A DNA stretch of 64,000 bases from Rhizobium sp. FKL33 (GCF_005222915.1 NZ_STFX01000028.1:157125-221124); one strand, 5' to 3'. Numbered from the stretch's first letter, positions 55,627 through 63,849 are shown. Translations and numbers: made by a program. Notes: generated by a model from the letters alone, not told the origin.

Positions 55627-56259
55627 TCAGACGGCCTCGATCGTGGCGGTGTCCTGCACGGCCTTGGCAGTCGCAGTCTTGGCAGCCGCAGCCTTCGCGT
55701 CTCCCCTCAACGCAACCCCATCAACTTCGGCTGCGTCACCATCGTCACCTTCAGCAGTTTCGCGAACCAGCCGATAGCGGCTGACGCCATTCTCCCCTTT
55801 CTCTGTGATCACCTGATGCTGGAGCTTCTTGCGGATGACGCTGGAGAGGAAGGCGCGCACCGAATGGGCCTGCCATTGGGTTGCCGCCATCAGGTCAGCG
55901 ATCGAGGCGCCGGCGCCACGATGGAGGAGGTCGAGAACGAGATCGGTCTTGCGGGCTTTGAGCCCTGAGGCGCCGTCTGCATGGGCTGCCTGAGTTGCCT
56001 GGGCATCGGTTCTGGCATCGGATGGCGCCAATATTTCTTGAGCGGGGTCCTGGCCGCTGATGGCGGCGGTGTCCTTTGCGGGTCTCTTCGGCTTCCTACC
56101 GGCCTTCCGGGGTGCAGATGGCGGCGTGTCGGCCTCTACAGACGCCATCGGAGCGCCGGATGATAAGACGAGCTTTTCTTCCGGCGCCGTCATCTGCGCA
56201 GCTCTTGCGCCAGCGATATGGGAGCGAACCGATTTGCGGATATGGGTGATGATCGACAT
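55627..56259 (-). CDS. DUF3489 domain protein
   Basis: 210 residues. The N-terminal half is Ala/Pro/Lys-rich and probably disordered. The winged-helix-like DUF3489 domain occupies about 100-175: KTDLVLDLLHRGAGASIADL and MAATQWQAHSVRAFLSSVIR followed by KKLQHQVITEKGENGVSRYR. It may be a DNA-binding protein; partners are unknown. One base separates it from DUF2924, so DUF3489-DUF2924-recombinase is an operon. Confidence 0.88.
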   Translation of the reverse strand: MSIITHIRKSVRSHIAGARAAQMTAPEEKLVLSSGAPMASVEADTPPSAPRKAGRKPKRPAKDTAAISGQDPAQEILAPSDARTDAQATQAAHADGASGLKARKTDLVLDLLHRGAGASIADLMAATQWQAHSVRAFLSSVIRKKLQHQVITEKGENGVSRYRLVRETAEGDDGDAAEVDGVALRGDAKAAAAKTATAKAVQDTATIEAV

Positions 56260-56555
56260 CTAGGCCTCCGTCGGAGTTCATGCGCCGGACCATCCAGCGC
56301 TTGCACTGACGAAAGCCCGCATAGTTGTGGCGGGCGTAGGCAGGCGGAGGCGAGTTCCTCTCCGCCCGCACAGCAATGCTTCCTTTGCAGGTGAAGTCCA
56401 GTCAGCTGAGCGGGAAGTTCGCTCATTCCTCAGCCGACCAACATCTGCCTCCTCGTGGCGAGGCGGGGCCGGCGGCGCGGGCTGTAGGGACAGCACAGCC
56501 TGCATTGCTGCGCGAAAAACTTTTCGTTTCCGCACCCGCCCCGCCGGCGCAACGA

Positions 56556-57440
56556 TCATGCCTCGGCGGCGAGGATCTCATGGACCTGGTTCATGACCAT
56601 CTCCATGTTCTCAACCATGACCGTCCGCTCCGGAAAGACATAGCCACGCGGCAGGTCTTTGCCGAGGCTGCGCCAGGCCGCGAAGAGCTCCTTCTTCAGC
56701 GCCCGCTTCGGCATGCCGTCATATTTCATCATCCGCAGCACCCATTCCGTGTCGGTGAGCCTCAACCGCGGCGGAATGCCCTTCTCCAGGAGATGGGCGC
56801 ACAGACCGGCGGCTCCCGCGTCGCGCATCGGCTCGCCGTCGAGACGGCTGTCGCTGCGCTGGTCGAGGGCGTCTTGCATGATCAGAGCATCCCGGTAGCG
56901 AATGGTCTCTTCCAGCTTTGCCTGCCAGAATTGATCGACAGGACCGATGAAGCGGACGCCCTCCTCGACATCCAGAATGATATCGTCGGGATGAGGCAAA
57001 GGCGTTGGCGGCGGCAACCCCTTCCTCTTGGCGGTCTCGATCTCCGCCCAGGTCTTCTGCTGGTAGTCCCGCCAGAAGGCGATCTCCTCGGCGCGTTTGC
57101 GCGCCCTTTCCGCGTCGGCGCGCATGATGGTGTGCACGGCCAGCGTTTGAGAGCGGGCATTGCCTTTGGCGGCATTGGTGAAGATCGAGCGCATGATCGC
57201 CTCGCGCCAGGACATTGAATGGGTTTCCCCTCCCTCCCGCACCGGCACATGGCTATCGGCAAGACTGAGGGCCGCCGACAGCATCGGCTGGTCGAACAGC
57301 GAATGATCGGTAACGGCCTTCTTCGGCCGCCCCTTGGGATTGCCAGACTGCCCCTTCTGGAACTGGCCGCGATTGGACGGGCGCTTGGGCTCCCTGTCCT
57401 CGCCGAACAGGATCTGCCGCTTGATGGCCTCTTCATCCAT
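56556..57440 (-). CDS. DUF5681 domain protein
   Basis: 294 residues from the ATG at 57440; the longer frame overlaps the methyltransferase gene. The N-terminal signature NRGQFQKGQSGNPKGRPK marks DUF5681, common next to phage terminase-like and methyltransferase genes. The rest is helical and basic/acidic mixed, including MMKYDGMPKRALKKELFAAW. Function unknown; a role in phage packaging or island maintenance is often suggested by context. It overlaps the ParB-methyltransferase gene by eight bases. Confidence 0.85.
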   Translation of the reverse strand: MDEEAIKRQILFGEDREPKRPSNRGQFQKGQSGNPKGRPKKAVTDHSLFDQPMLSAALSLADSHVPVREGGETHSMSWREAIMRSIFTNAAKGNARSQTLAVHTIMRADAERARKRAEEIAFWRDYQQKTWAEIETAKRKGLPPPTPLPHPDDIILDVEEGVRFIGPVDQFWQAKLEETIRYRDALIMQDALDQRSDSRLDGEPMRDAGAAGLCAHLLEKGIPPRLRLTDTEWVLRMMKYDGMPKRALKKELFAAWRSLGKDLPRGYVFPERTVMVENMEMVMNQVHEILAAEA

Positions 57441-58869
57441 GGCGGCGGCTCCTGGGCTTGCGGGCGCTGACTGTTGTGGCGGCCGGCTGGCGATGTGACA
57501 TGGTCGTTGGTCGATGGGGCGTGTTATCGCCGGCGCCGCTGTGGGGCTGCCCCTCCAGCCGCTCTTCTCGCATTCTCTCGAAGCTCGCCTGATCTCCCCT
57601 GCCCTGCAGCGCCGCCTGCTTGCCGGTATAGCGCTGCCAGCGCTCGATGATCGTGTCGCAATAGAGCGGATCATATTCGATGAGACGAGCGGCGCGGCCG
57701 CATTGCTCGGCGGCGATCAACGTCGAGCCGGAGCCGCCAAAGAGATCCAGAACCGTTTCACCGCGCCGCGAGCAATCCTTGATGGCGTCCGCCACCAGCG
57801 CCACCGGCTTGACGGTGGGATGCATGGCCAGATCCTCCATGCGCTTGGCCCCGAGACTGCTGATGCCGGCATAGTCCCAGACATTGGTGCGATAGCGGCC
57901 GCTGTCGCCCAGACCAAAGCTGTTGGTGTGCGGCTGAGAGCCAACCTTGAACACGAAGACCAACTCATGCTTGGAGCGATAGAAGGTGCCCATGCCGCCA
58001 TTGGTCTTGTTCCAGACGCAGAGGTTCTTCAACTCCGTGAACGCCGCCTCGCCGGCGTCGAGCATCTCGCGCATGTGACGCCAGTCCATGCAGACAAAGG
58101 CGATCGCGCCGTCCCTGGCGACACGGGCGGCGTTGCTCAAAGTGACAGTCAGGAAGTGGGTGAACTCCTCCCTGCTCATCTCACCGGAGGCAAAGGCGAA
58201 TTCGCGATGGCGCACAGAGCCCAGTCCGCCGACATTGCCGTCGATCGCCACATTGTAAGGCGGATCGGTGAAGATCAGATCGATCTTTTCTCCACCGACC
58301 AGCCGGTCGACATCCTCGCCCAAACGGGCGTCGCCGCAGAGCAGCCGATGCCGGCCCAGCCGCCAGAGATCACCCGTCCGGCTGACCGCCGGCCCGGACG
58401 ATGGCGCAACGATGCGATCGGCGTCATCATCCACCGTCGCCGGAGACGCCTCACGCGCGTGGTCGAGCGCAAAATCGACTTCCGCCAGCGAGAAACCGGT
58501 GAGCGTCACATCGAAGTCGAGATCGATGAGCCCCTGCAGCTCTATGGCCAGCACCTCGCTGTCCCAGCCGGCATTCAGCGCCAGCTTGTTGTCCGCCAGC
58601 ACATAGGCGCGCCGCTCGGCCGGCGTCAGATGCGACAGCCGCACCACTGGCACGTCAGTCAGTCCCAACTCCTTGGCCGCCCTCACCCGGCCATGGCCCG
58701 CCAGGATCTCGCCGTCATCGCCGATCAAAACGGGATTGGTGAATCCAAACCGCCGGATGCTCTCGGCAATCTGGCCGATCTGCTTCCTGGAATGGGTGCG
58801 GGCATTTCCGGCATAGGGTCGCAAAGATCCGACCGGCAGCAGTTCAATCGAAGGCGAATGCATGTTCAT
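57433..58869 (-). CDS. ParB-like nuclease domain fused to DNA N4/N6 methyltransferase
   Basis: 478 residues. The ParB/Srx-like domain (1 to ~120) has LRPYAGNARTHSRKQIGQIA and GHGRVRAAKELGLTDVPVVR. The methyltransferase has catalytic DPPYN in IDLIFTDPPYNVAIDG and the SAM motif ETVLDLFGGSGSTLIAAEQC. MHPTVKPVALVADAI is the third typical motif; the order (DPPY before FxGxG) is beta-class (CcrM/phage-like). The basic tail (SARKPRSRRHG) may bind DNA. No restriction enzyme is next to it, so it is an orphan methylase, usual in prophages and islands. Confidence 0.93.
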   Translation of the reverse strand: MNMHSPSIELLPVGSLRPYAGNARTHSRKQIGQIAESIRRFGFTNPVLIGDDGEILAGHGRVRAAKELGLTDVPVVRLSHLTPAERRAYVLADNKLALNAGWDSEVLAIELQGLIDLDFDVTLTGFSLAEVDFALDHAREASPATVDDDADRIVAPSSGPAVSRTGDLWRLGRHRLLCGDARLGEDVDRLVGGEKIDLIFTDPPYNVAIDGNVGGLGSVRHREFAFASGEMSREEFTHFLTVTLSNAARVARDGAIAFVCMDWRHMREMLDAGEAAFTELKNLCVWNKTNGGMGTFYRSKHELVFVFKVGSQPHTNSFGLGDSGRYRTNVWDYAGISSLGAKRMEDLAMHPTVKPVALVADAIKDCSRRGETVLDLFGGSGSTLIAAEQCGRAARLIEYDPLYCDTIIERWQRYTGKQAALQGRGDQASFERMREERLEGQPHSGAGDNTPHRPTTMSHRQPAATTVSARKPRSRRHG

Positions 58870-59187
58870 TCAGATTAACCTCGCAAGACATCAGCAAATC
58901 AGACACCAATGATTTGCGAAGTCGGGGTCGCGATCAATTGCCCGCGAGACCATCCGTTCAACTCGTGCGCGCCGGAAATTCTGAAACTGCAGCTGGTTTC
59001 AACAGCTGCTTTAAGGGGCTTCAAAACCACTTCAAAACCGACTTTAGAGATGAATGCAATTCAAAGTAGATTCGCCCCAAGATCCAATCCGAAATTTTAC
59101 TGTGGATGATTATATGGACATTACCTTCCCTCGCAACAGCTCCCACATTTTGCGTAGTTTAGACAACACCGATGTCTCCCTGACGCG
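58870..59187. other. Intergenic region left of the CRISPR remnant
   Basis: About 320 bases without a convincing gene. It holds the promoter region of the minus-strand methyltransferase operon and mixed-composition sequence. No further CRISPR repeat is seen leftwards, so the array's trailer end is here. Confidence 0.45.
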
Positions 59188-59306
59188 GTTTCGATCCACG
59201 CCTCCACGAGGGAGACGACTTTTTTGCATTGCATGTCGCGGCTCTCCTTACGTGTTTCGATCCACGCCTCCGCGAGGGAGGCGACCTTGGCGGCGCGGCG
59301 GAGATC
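59188..59306 (-). CRISPR. Orphan two-repeat CRISPR remnant, type I-C-like
   Basis: Two 32-nt repeats (59188-59219 and 59254-59285) differ at two positions and enclose a 34-nt spacer (59220-59253). On the minus strand they end in GGATCGAAAC and contain the stem GCCTCC/GGAGGC, close to known type I-C repeats that end GGATTGAAAC. The left copy keeps the stem through a G-U pair and, being leader-distal, is the more decayed. A second spacer (59286 onward) is cut after about 21 nt by the IS21-like miniature element. No cas genes are in the window. Confidence 0.85.
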
Positions 59307-59460
59307 TGTGATTAAGCGCGGAACTTTGACCCCTTTCGGCGCGGAAGAATGACCCCGGTTGCTGCAGACTAACATGCTGAGTGACTTTGTTTTTCTTTAG
59401 AACGCCTGGGGGGGCACCGTTCGACGCCTATAGTGGGGTCAAAGACCACGCCGAAACACA
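59307..59460. mobile_element. 154-bp miniature element with IS21-like ends (copy 1)
   Basis: Bounded by TGTG...CACA. Read inward, the two ends are TGTGATTAAGCGCGGAACTT(TGACCCC) and TGTGTTTCGGCGTGGTCTTT(GACCCC), each with a second TGACCCC copy further in, the multiple-repeat end design of IS21-family elements. No transposase gene inside. It truncates the CRISPR remnant. No target duplication is evident. Confidence 0.65.
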
Positions 59461-59475
59461 CTGATTCGGAGAGAA

Positions 59476-59583
59476 ATGACGGAAGATCCCTTTCTAAAGA
59501 ACATTATCCCACGATCGCCAGCGACTGAGACACGCATCCATGGCTACCGTACTGGTTTGGACAGTTCTGAACGTTATTCGTGA
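59476..59583 (+). CDS. Small ORF (35 aa) or gene remnant upstream of the nuclease gene
   Basis: ATG at 59476 has GGAGAG at 6 bases upstream, a better ribosome binding site than either following gene. The product starts MTEDPFLKNIIPRSPATETR and ends DSSERYS. No known family. It may be a leader peptide, a small third component of the system, or the 5' scrap of a gene lost when the region was rearranged. Confidence 0.35.
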   Translation: MTEDPFLKNIIPRSPATETRIHGYRTGLDSSERYS

Positions 59584-59694
59584 CGAGCTGAGTGCTGAGG
59601 ATCAATAGTTGTGCGGAGAGTGTCTGTACCCTAATAATAGCCATCGATATCGCCATCTCCTCTACTCTAGCGTCCTGTTTCGATCGAGATTGTC

Positions 59695-61398
59695 ATGACC
59701 GACTTGCAACGAATTGCGCGGCCCGTTTTTCTCAATTTCATCGACCGAGAGATCGATAGATCGAGCGATGGCAGCAGGCCCGAACATGTCGATAGGTGGA
59801 TACTGCAAACGTTGGTGGTCGGGCATGTCGCCGGCATGTCTATCAACCTTCATCCGCTGACGATGTACCTCTCTGGCCGAGCCGAACTCGCCCTGTTCGT
59901 CGAGAAGTTGAATGACCATAACATCCTGCTGAACACAAGCAGTGATACAGACACTGCAGCGTTCGTTCACAGTCGACAGAAAATGTATGCGGCGTCTAAA
60001 GATTCAGTTCCGATGTTCTTTCGTGACGTCGAAGCGACCCTCAAGTTCAAGGTCCATAAGACAAACACATTTTCCATGACTGACCGTATCCGCAGTGACA
60101 TTTTTGGATTTTCGGGGCGAAATTTATCGGAATTTGCCATAATGGCTCTTGAAGGTGATAAAAGAAGTTTTATTTTAGATATTGATCAAGTGCAAGGAAT
60201 AGTATTTAAAAATAAAGACGCCGCCATTACTGTCGAGAATTTGTTATCCTTAGGCGAATTAAGCTCTTTTGGTCATGATTTTATTCAAGCGGGTAGGAGG
60301 GTATTGTCTTCTTTATATTATCAGCATTACTGTTATCACAATCACACCGCCACTATGACTGGTGTCCCCGGAATGCAGGCTATCGTACAGGATTTATCGC
60401 TCTTCCCACATTACGACCTCCCCGTTCTCACACAGTTCCTCAATGCACTCGGCTTCTCAGCAAGACCCGTCACGGTCGATTACCGTCCAGAGGAGCTGTT
60501 TCAGGAATATTACTCCGATGAGCACTGGTTATTCGTTGAGACTCTTCATGCGTTCATAGCGGCCTGTTTTGCGCAGGCGAAGGCGGAGCTTTCAGTGACA
60601 AATGTGGATCAGGACAAGGTGCAGTCCCTCAGATCTGCGACCAGTTTGCTTATATCCCGATACATGTACGCTGGCGCTCTGCCTGGAATTTTCAGGCTGC
60701 CATCCGCCAAAGCGCATTATACCGAGGGCGCTAGGTGGATGATGCAAGCGGCATTTTCAGCTGCTACGTCGAATGGCGTGTTCCGCGATACCTGGCAATC
60801 AGCGCTTATTACCAGGCGATACCTCCCGCCGGTCGGCTTTGCCGACTTTGACCTAAAACTGCGAAAGATACGGGATCGTTTGTACGAGGAGCCCAATCTC
60901 AGCGCGCTGGAAATTTCCAACGCTATGCAAGTCTTGTCTCCTCTTTTGAATTTTGCGGGCCAGCTCCTCTCGGACAACCTAATCGACAGGTCAATTTCCG
61001 AGGAAATGTTCCAATCACAGTTGCGACAGTTTCTTCGGATGCATCCTGGTATTGGGGAAACACTCCTGGAGCATCCCCATGTTGGCGCCGGTATAGCCGA
61101 TCTCCTGGTAAATGGAATTCCAATTGAGCTAAAATGCCTAGCCGATAAAACCTTGGGGCTTAGGGACTGTAAAAAATATGTCGATCAAACATTAAGCTAC
61201 GCTTCCTCTCTCGGTCGGAAGATATCGGTCCTCTGTGTCTTAGATTGTTCGAAGAAGGATAGACCTCCGCTGCTCGCAGAAGACTGTATTGACGTAGTGG
61301 TCGCCGACGAGACGCGATCTCGACCTGTTGTCGTCGTAATCCTTATGCAAGCAAACCTCAGACCGTCAAGCTTATTCTCAAGAGCCAGATCAATCTAG
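59695..61398 (+). CDS. Protein with C-terminal PD-(D/E)XK (RecB-like) nuclease domain
   Basis: 567 residues; the first ~430 belong to no family I recognise. They are mostly helical with some hydrophobic stretches but no clear membrane segment. The C-terminal ~125 residues show a PD-(D/E)XK core: helix with E436/E437 (SEEMFQSQLRQFLRM), D469 in GAGIADLL, E478-L-K480 in GIPIELKC, and the RecB-type Q498-x3-Y502 in VDQTLSYASS, all in order. It is therefore probably a DNA or RNA endonuclease. Start ATG at 59695 has only a weak GAG upstream. The interior, especially 60120-60260, is AT-rich and unlike the core genes, a sign of transfer. An HD phosphohydrolase gene begins 17 bases after its stop. Confidence 0.8.
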   Translation: MTDLQRIARPVFLNFIDREIDRSSDGSRPEHVDRWILQTLVVGHVAGMSINLHPLTMYLSGRAELALFVEKLNDHNILLNTSSDTDTAAFVHSRQKMYAASKDSVPMFFRDVEATLKFKVHKTNTFSMTDRIRSDIFGFSGRNLSEFAIMALEGDKRSFILDIDQVQGIVFKNKDAAITVENLLSLGELSSFGHDFIQAGRRVLSSLYYQHYCYHNHTATMTGVPGMQAIVQDLSLFPHYDLPVLTQFLNALGFSARPVTVDYRPEELFQEYYSDEHWLFVETLHAFIAACFAQAKAELSVTNVDQDKVQSLRSATSLLISRYMYAGALPGIFRLPSAKAHYTEGARWMMQAAFSAATSNGVFRDTWQSALITRRYLPPVGFADFDLKLRKIRDRLYEEPNLSALEISNAMQVLSPLLNFAGQLLSDNLIDRSISEEMFQSQLRQFLRMHPGIGETLLEHPHVGAGIADLLVNGIPIELKCLADKTLGLRDCKKYVDQTLSYASSLGRKISVLCVLDCSKKDRPPLLAEDCIDVVVADETRSRPVVVVILMQANLRPSSLFSRARSI

Positions 61399-61415
61399 GC
61401 GCACAGGAAAAACCA

Positions 61416-62939
61416 ATGAATCCTTCGGAGTTGCTCGCACCTTCGAGTTCGGTGTTGATACTGCCCGGACACGTTCATCAAACATGTCTCGCGGAACAGC
61501 TCGTTGTCGCCACAGGCGTTATGCAGCGAATGCGACGCCTTCGGCAGATGGGCTTGGCTTATTTCGAGTATCCTCTGGCAGAGCATTCGAGATTGGTGCA
61601 CAGCTTAGGGACGGCCTATTGGGCGACGAGGATGCTGAGGGGGCTGGAGATGTCCTCTGGGGAGTTACTCAGAGCAAATCAAAAAATGTTGCGCGCAATG
61701 GGCGTGGCACTTGGTCCGACAGTCTCGCTGGAGCTGATTGTCCGACTATATGCTCTTGTCCATGATGCTGGGTTGCCGCCTCTCGGACATACACTTCGCA
61801 TCCAGCTTGAACGACTCGAGCCTAACGCTTTCGAAAAGTGCTTTCAACTTTCGGTTCGTCGTATCTGCCAGGACCTTGACGGAACTACAGCGTCCAAAGC
61901 GAAAATTGCGTGCTTAAAATTCCACTTGGCGCTAGCAGAGGCGGCAGCTTTCGCGCCGCGTCTGCTAGATCAAAACGCCTCTAGGACTGGGCTCCTATTC
62001 AATGACATCATCGGGGAGGCCGAATTCAATAAAATGCTGCCAGTCCTGATGTTTGTGCATGATCTGGTGCATGGTGTTTGCGCGGCAGATTTGTTCGATT
62101 GGTCGGCGAGGGATTTGGCAGCGATCGGAGGACATCCCGTCAATGTTGACCTGCTTTTGCTGTCCGGAGCGGTACTTCGTGCTGAAAAAGGCTCCCCCGA
62201 ATATCCAGAGCGCGTCCCGAGCACATTTCCTGTCTATCGTTACGGTATCGATTGTCGGGACAATGGCGGCTCCGGCAAGCGGGCGCTTTATCAACTCACA
62301 TCGCTTTACCGTGCGCGTCTTGAGGTAATCTTGTTTGGATCCTACTCTATAAAGAAACGCGCTGCCGATGCCATGCTGGATAAGGCATTAAGGGTTCTTG
62401 AGGAGGAGGGGTCTGAGTTGAACATCTTCGGCGCCTATTCCGAGCTTACTTGTCTGGGGGACGACGACTTTCTTTCCAATGTTGAAAATCAGCCCGCTTG
62501 CCGCAATATCATGAGCCAACTGACAACAGGCAAGCTATTTCAAGCTGCATTCGAGATGAGGATTCCAGATAACTTCAAAATCTTTGAAGGGTCTCACGAC
62601 AGTGCCGATGAGGCGAGAGCACGCAGTCGGTTGGAACAGAAGATCGCCGATATGTCAGGAATACCGGCTGAGGATATCATCTTAAGCGTTCTGCCCGAAA
62701 GCATGCAGGGCAAAGAGCCAACGACACTTGTAGCTGTCGACGAAAACGGGTGGCAAAAACTTGCTGACTTCGCTCGGAATTCGGGCTCCGTTGCCGACAT
62801 GGCACATTCTATCCATGAATACAGGGCAGAGCGGCGACTAACCGTGCTGTTGCGCGCCGAGCTAAACTATGATCAGGCGTGGTTTGCGGGCCAGTGCAAA
62901 GAGCTTTTTCAATCTTCCGCTTCGGGCCTCATGAGCTAG
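61416..62939 (+). CDS. SAMHD1/dGTPase-like HD domain phosphohydrolase
   Basis: 507 residues behind AGGA. The HD superfamily metal motif is complete: H62 in RLVHSLGTAYWA, H116-D117 in LYALVHDAGLPPLGHT, and D225 in CAADLFDWSARD, which aligns with D-K-W-D-Y-F-A-R-D of SAMHD1. QRMRRLRQMGLAYFEYPLAE before H62 is the usual lead-in for COG1078-type proteins. By family it would hydrolyse dNTPs or another phosphate ester. The last ~200 residues are unassigned and may be regulatory. Coupled to the PD-(D/E)XK gene, it completes a two-gene operon with no other gene before the IS66 remains. Confidence 0.85.
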   Translation: MNPSELLAPSSSVLILPGHVHQTCLAEQLVVATGVMQRMRRLRQMGLAYFEYPLAEHSRLVHSLGTAYWATRMLRGLEMSSGELLRANQKMLRAMGVALGPTVSLELIVRLYALVHDAGLPPLGHTLRIQLERLEPNAFEKCFQLSVRRICQDLDGTTASKAKIACLKFHLALAEAAAFAPRLLDQNASRTGLLFNDIIGEAEFNKMLPVLMFVHDLVHGVCAADLFDWSARDLAAIGGHPVNVDLLLLSGAVLRAEKGSPEYPERVPSTFPVYRYGIDCRDNGGSGKRALYQLTSLYRARLEVILFGSYSIKKRAADAMLDKALRVLEEEGSELNIFGAYSELTCLGDDDFLSNVENQPACRNIMSQLTTGKLFQAAFEMRIPDNFKIFEGSHDSADEARARSRLEQKIADMSGIPAEDIILSVLPESMQGKEPTTLVAVDENGWQKLADFARNSGSVADMAHSIHEYRAERRLTVLLRAELNYDQAWFAGQCKELFQSSASGLMS

Positions 62940-63350
62940 TCTCAGGGCATCTCAAGTCGCCTAGCTCTCCGAGTCTCGACGGGATGAACGGCGAGAAAAA
63001 GCCTATATGTGCCGACTTTGAGCGTTAGCCGGATTTTAGACGCTCTGTGAATGGGTAAACTTTTCCATTCTAACTCAGCCCATCATACGGGTGTTATGAA
63101 GGCAGAATCTTTTTAAGTTTAAATTGGCCATTTCCGGGCGGTATGGAAAGAATGAATAGAGAGACCTTCAAAAACGACCCGTCGTCTAGCTGACGAGATG
63201 CTAAGAACCATCGCGCCGTCCGGCGATGACACTCAGCGTCTGCCGATATTGTCTGCGAGATGATGAGATGATGTGTAGCGCAGCGCGGTGATGCGACGCC
63301 AGGTTCCCCCGTTACATCGCTACGGGTGGTCGGAATTTTGAGTTTGGCTT
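62940..63350. other. Non-coding stretch between the HD gene and the IS66 end
   Basis: About 410 bases with no convincing gene. A minus-strand frame across 63094-63411 crosses the IS66 end and has no family look. No strong terminator after the HD gene was found. Confidence 0.45.
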
Positions 63351-63654
63351 GTAAGCGCTTATTTCCATGCGCCTCTTCTCGGTGATGCCTCTGCGGCATG
63401 AAGATGTCCATTTAAAATAGGTGGACACCAAATATGAGTGATGATGATCAAAAGCTGCGTGTGCGGCGTGTGGGGCGCGACGGTCGCCGCCGTTACGATC
63501 CGGAATCAAAGGCGCGGCTGGTGGCGGCTTGCCTTGAGCCTGGTGTGTCGATATCGGGCCTTGCGCTTGCGCATGGTGTCAACGCGAACCTTTTGCGCAA
63601 GTGGGTCAAAGATGCCAGGGAGGCTGGCTTGCCGGGCGCATTTGCAAAATCGGC
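63351..63654 (+). mobile_element. Truncated IS66-family element, left end
   Basis: Begins GTAAGCGCTT, the GTAA-type end of IS66 elements, followed by 83 bases of leader and tnpA. The element is cut at 63654 by the second miniature IS21-like copy; tnpB and tnpC are missing. Confidence 0.75.
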
Positions 63655-63700
63655 TGTGATCAAGCGCGGAACTTTGACCCCTTTCGGCGCGGAAGAATGA
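63434..63700 (+). pseudogene. tnpA: IS66 accessory protein TnpA, truncated
   Basis: The frame codes for an IS66 TnpA HTH: RRRYDPESKARLVAACLEPG and SGLALAHGVNANLLRKWVKD are diagnostic. After codon ~73 it runs into the miniature element and gains about 15 foreign residues (VIKRGTLTPFGAEE) before a stop, so the normal C-terminal part is lost. In intact elements TnpA supports transposition with TnpB and TnpC; here it is dead or at most a DNA-binding fragment. Start ATG at 63434, no strong ribosome binding site. Confidence 0.85.
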
Positions 63701-63807
63701 CCCCGGTTGTTGCAGACTAACATGCTGAGTGACTTTGTTTTTCTTTAGAACGCCTGGGGGTCACCGTTCGACGCCTATAGTGGGGTCAAATACCACGCCG
63801 AAACACA
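63655..63807. mobile_element. 153-bp miniature element with IS21-like ends (copy 2)
   Basis: Same sequence and direction as 59307-59460, with only a handful of differences (for example one GG run shorter by one and T for C in the inner part). TGTG...CACA ends with two TGACCCC repeats at each end. It is inserted in the IS66 tnpA. Together the copies frame the nuclease/HD operon like a composite unit. Confidence 0.65.
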
Positions 63808-63849
63808 CGCATGACATCAACCAGGCAGGCGAAAATCGGCAACACCAGG

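Noticed and set aside
59121..59375. Minus-strand frame with SLAEAWIETR and SLVEAWIETA repeats
   Set aside because: These peptides are the classic spurious translation of type I-C CRISPR repeats; the stretch is the array, not a gene.
63094..63411. 105-codon minus-strand frame
   Set aside because: It spans the IS66 end and has no family resemblance or ribosome binding site.
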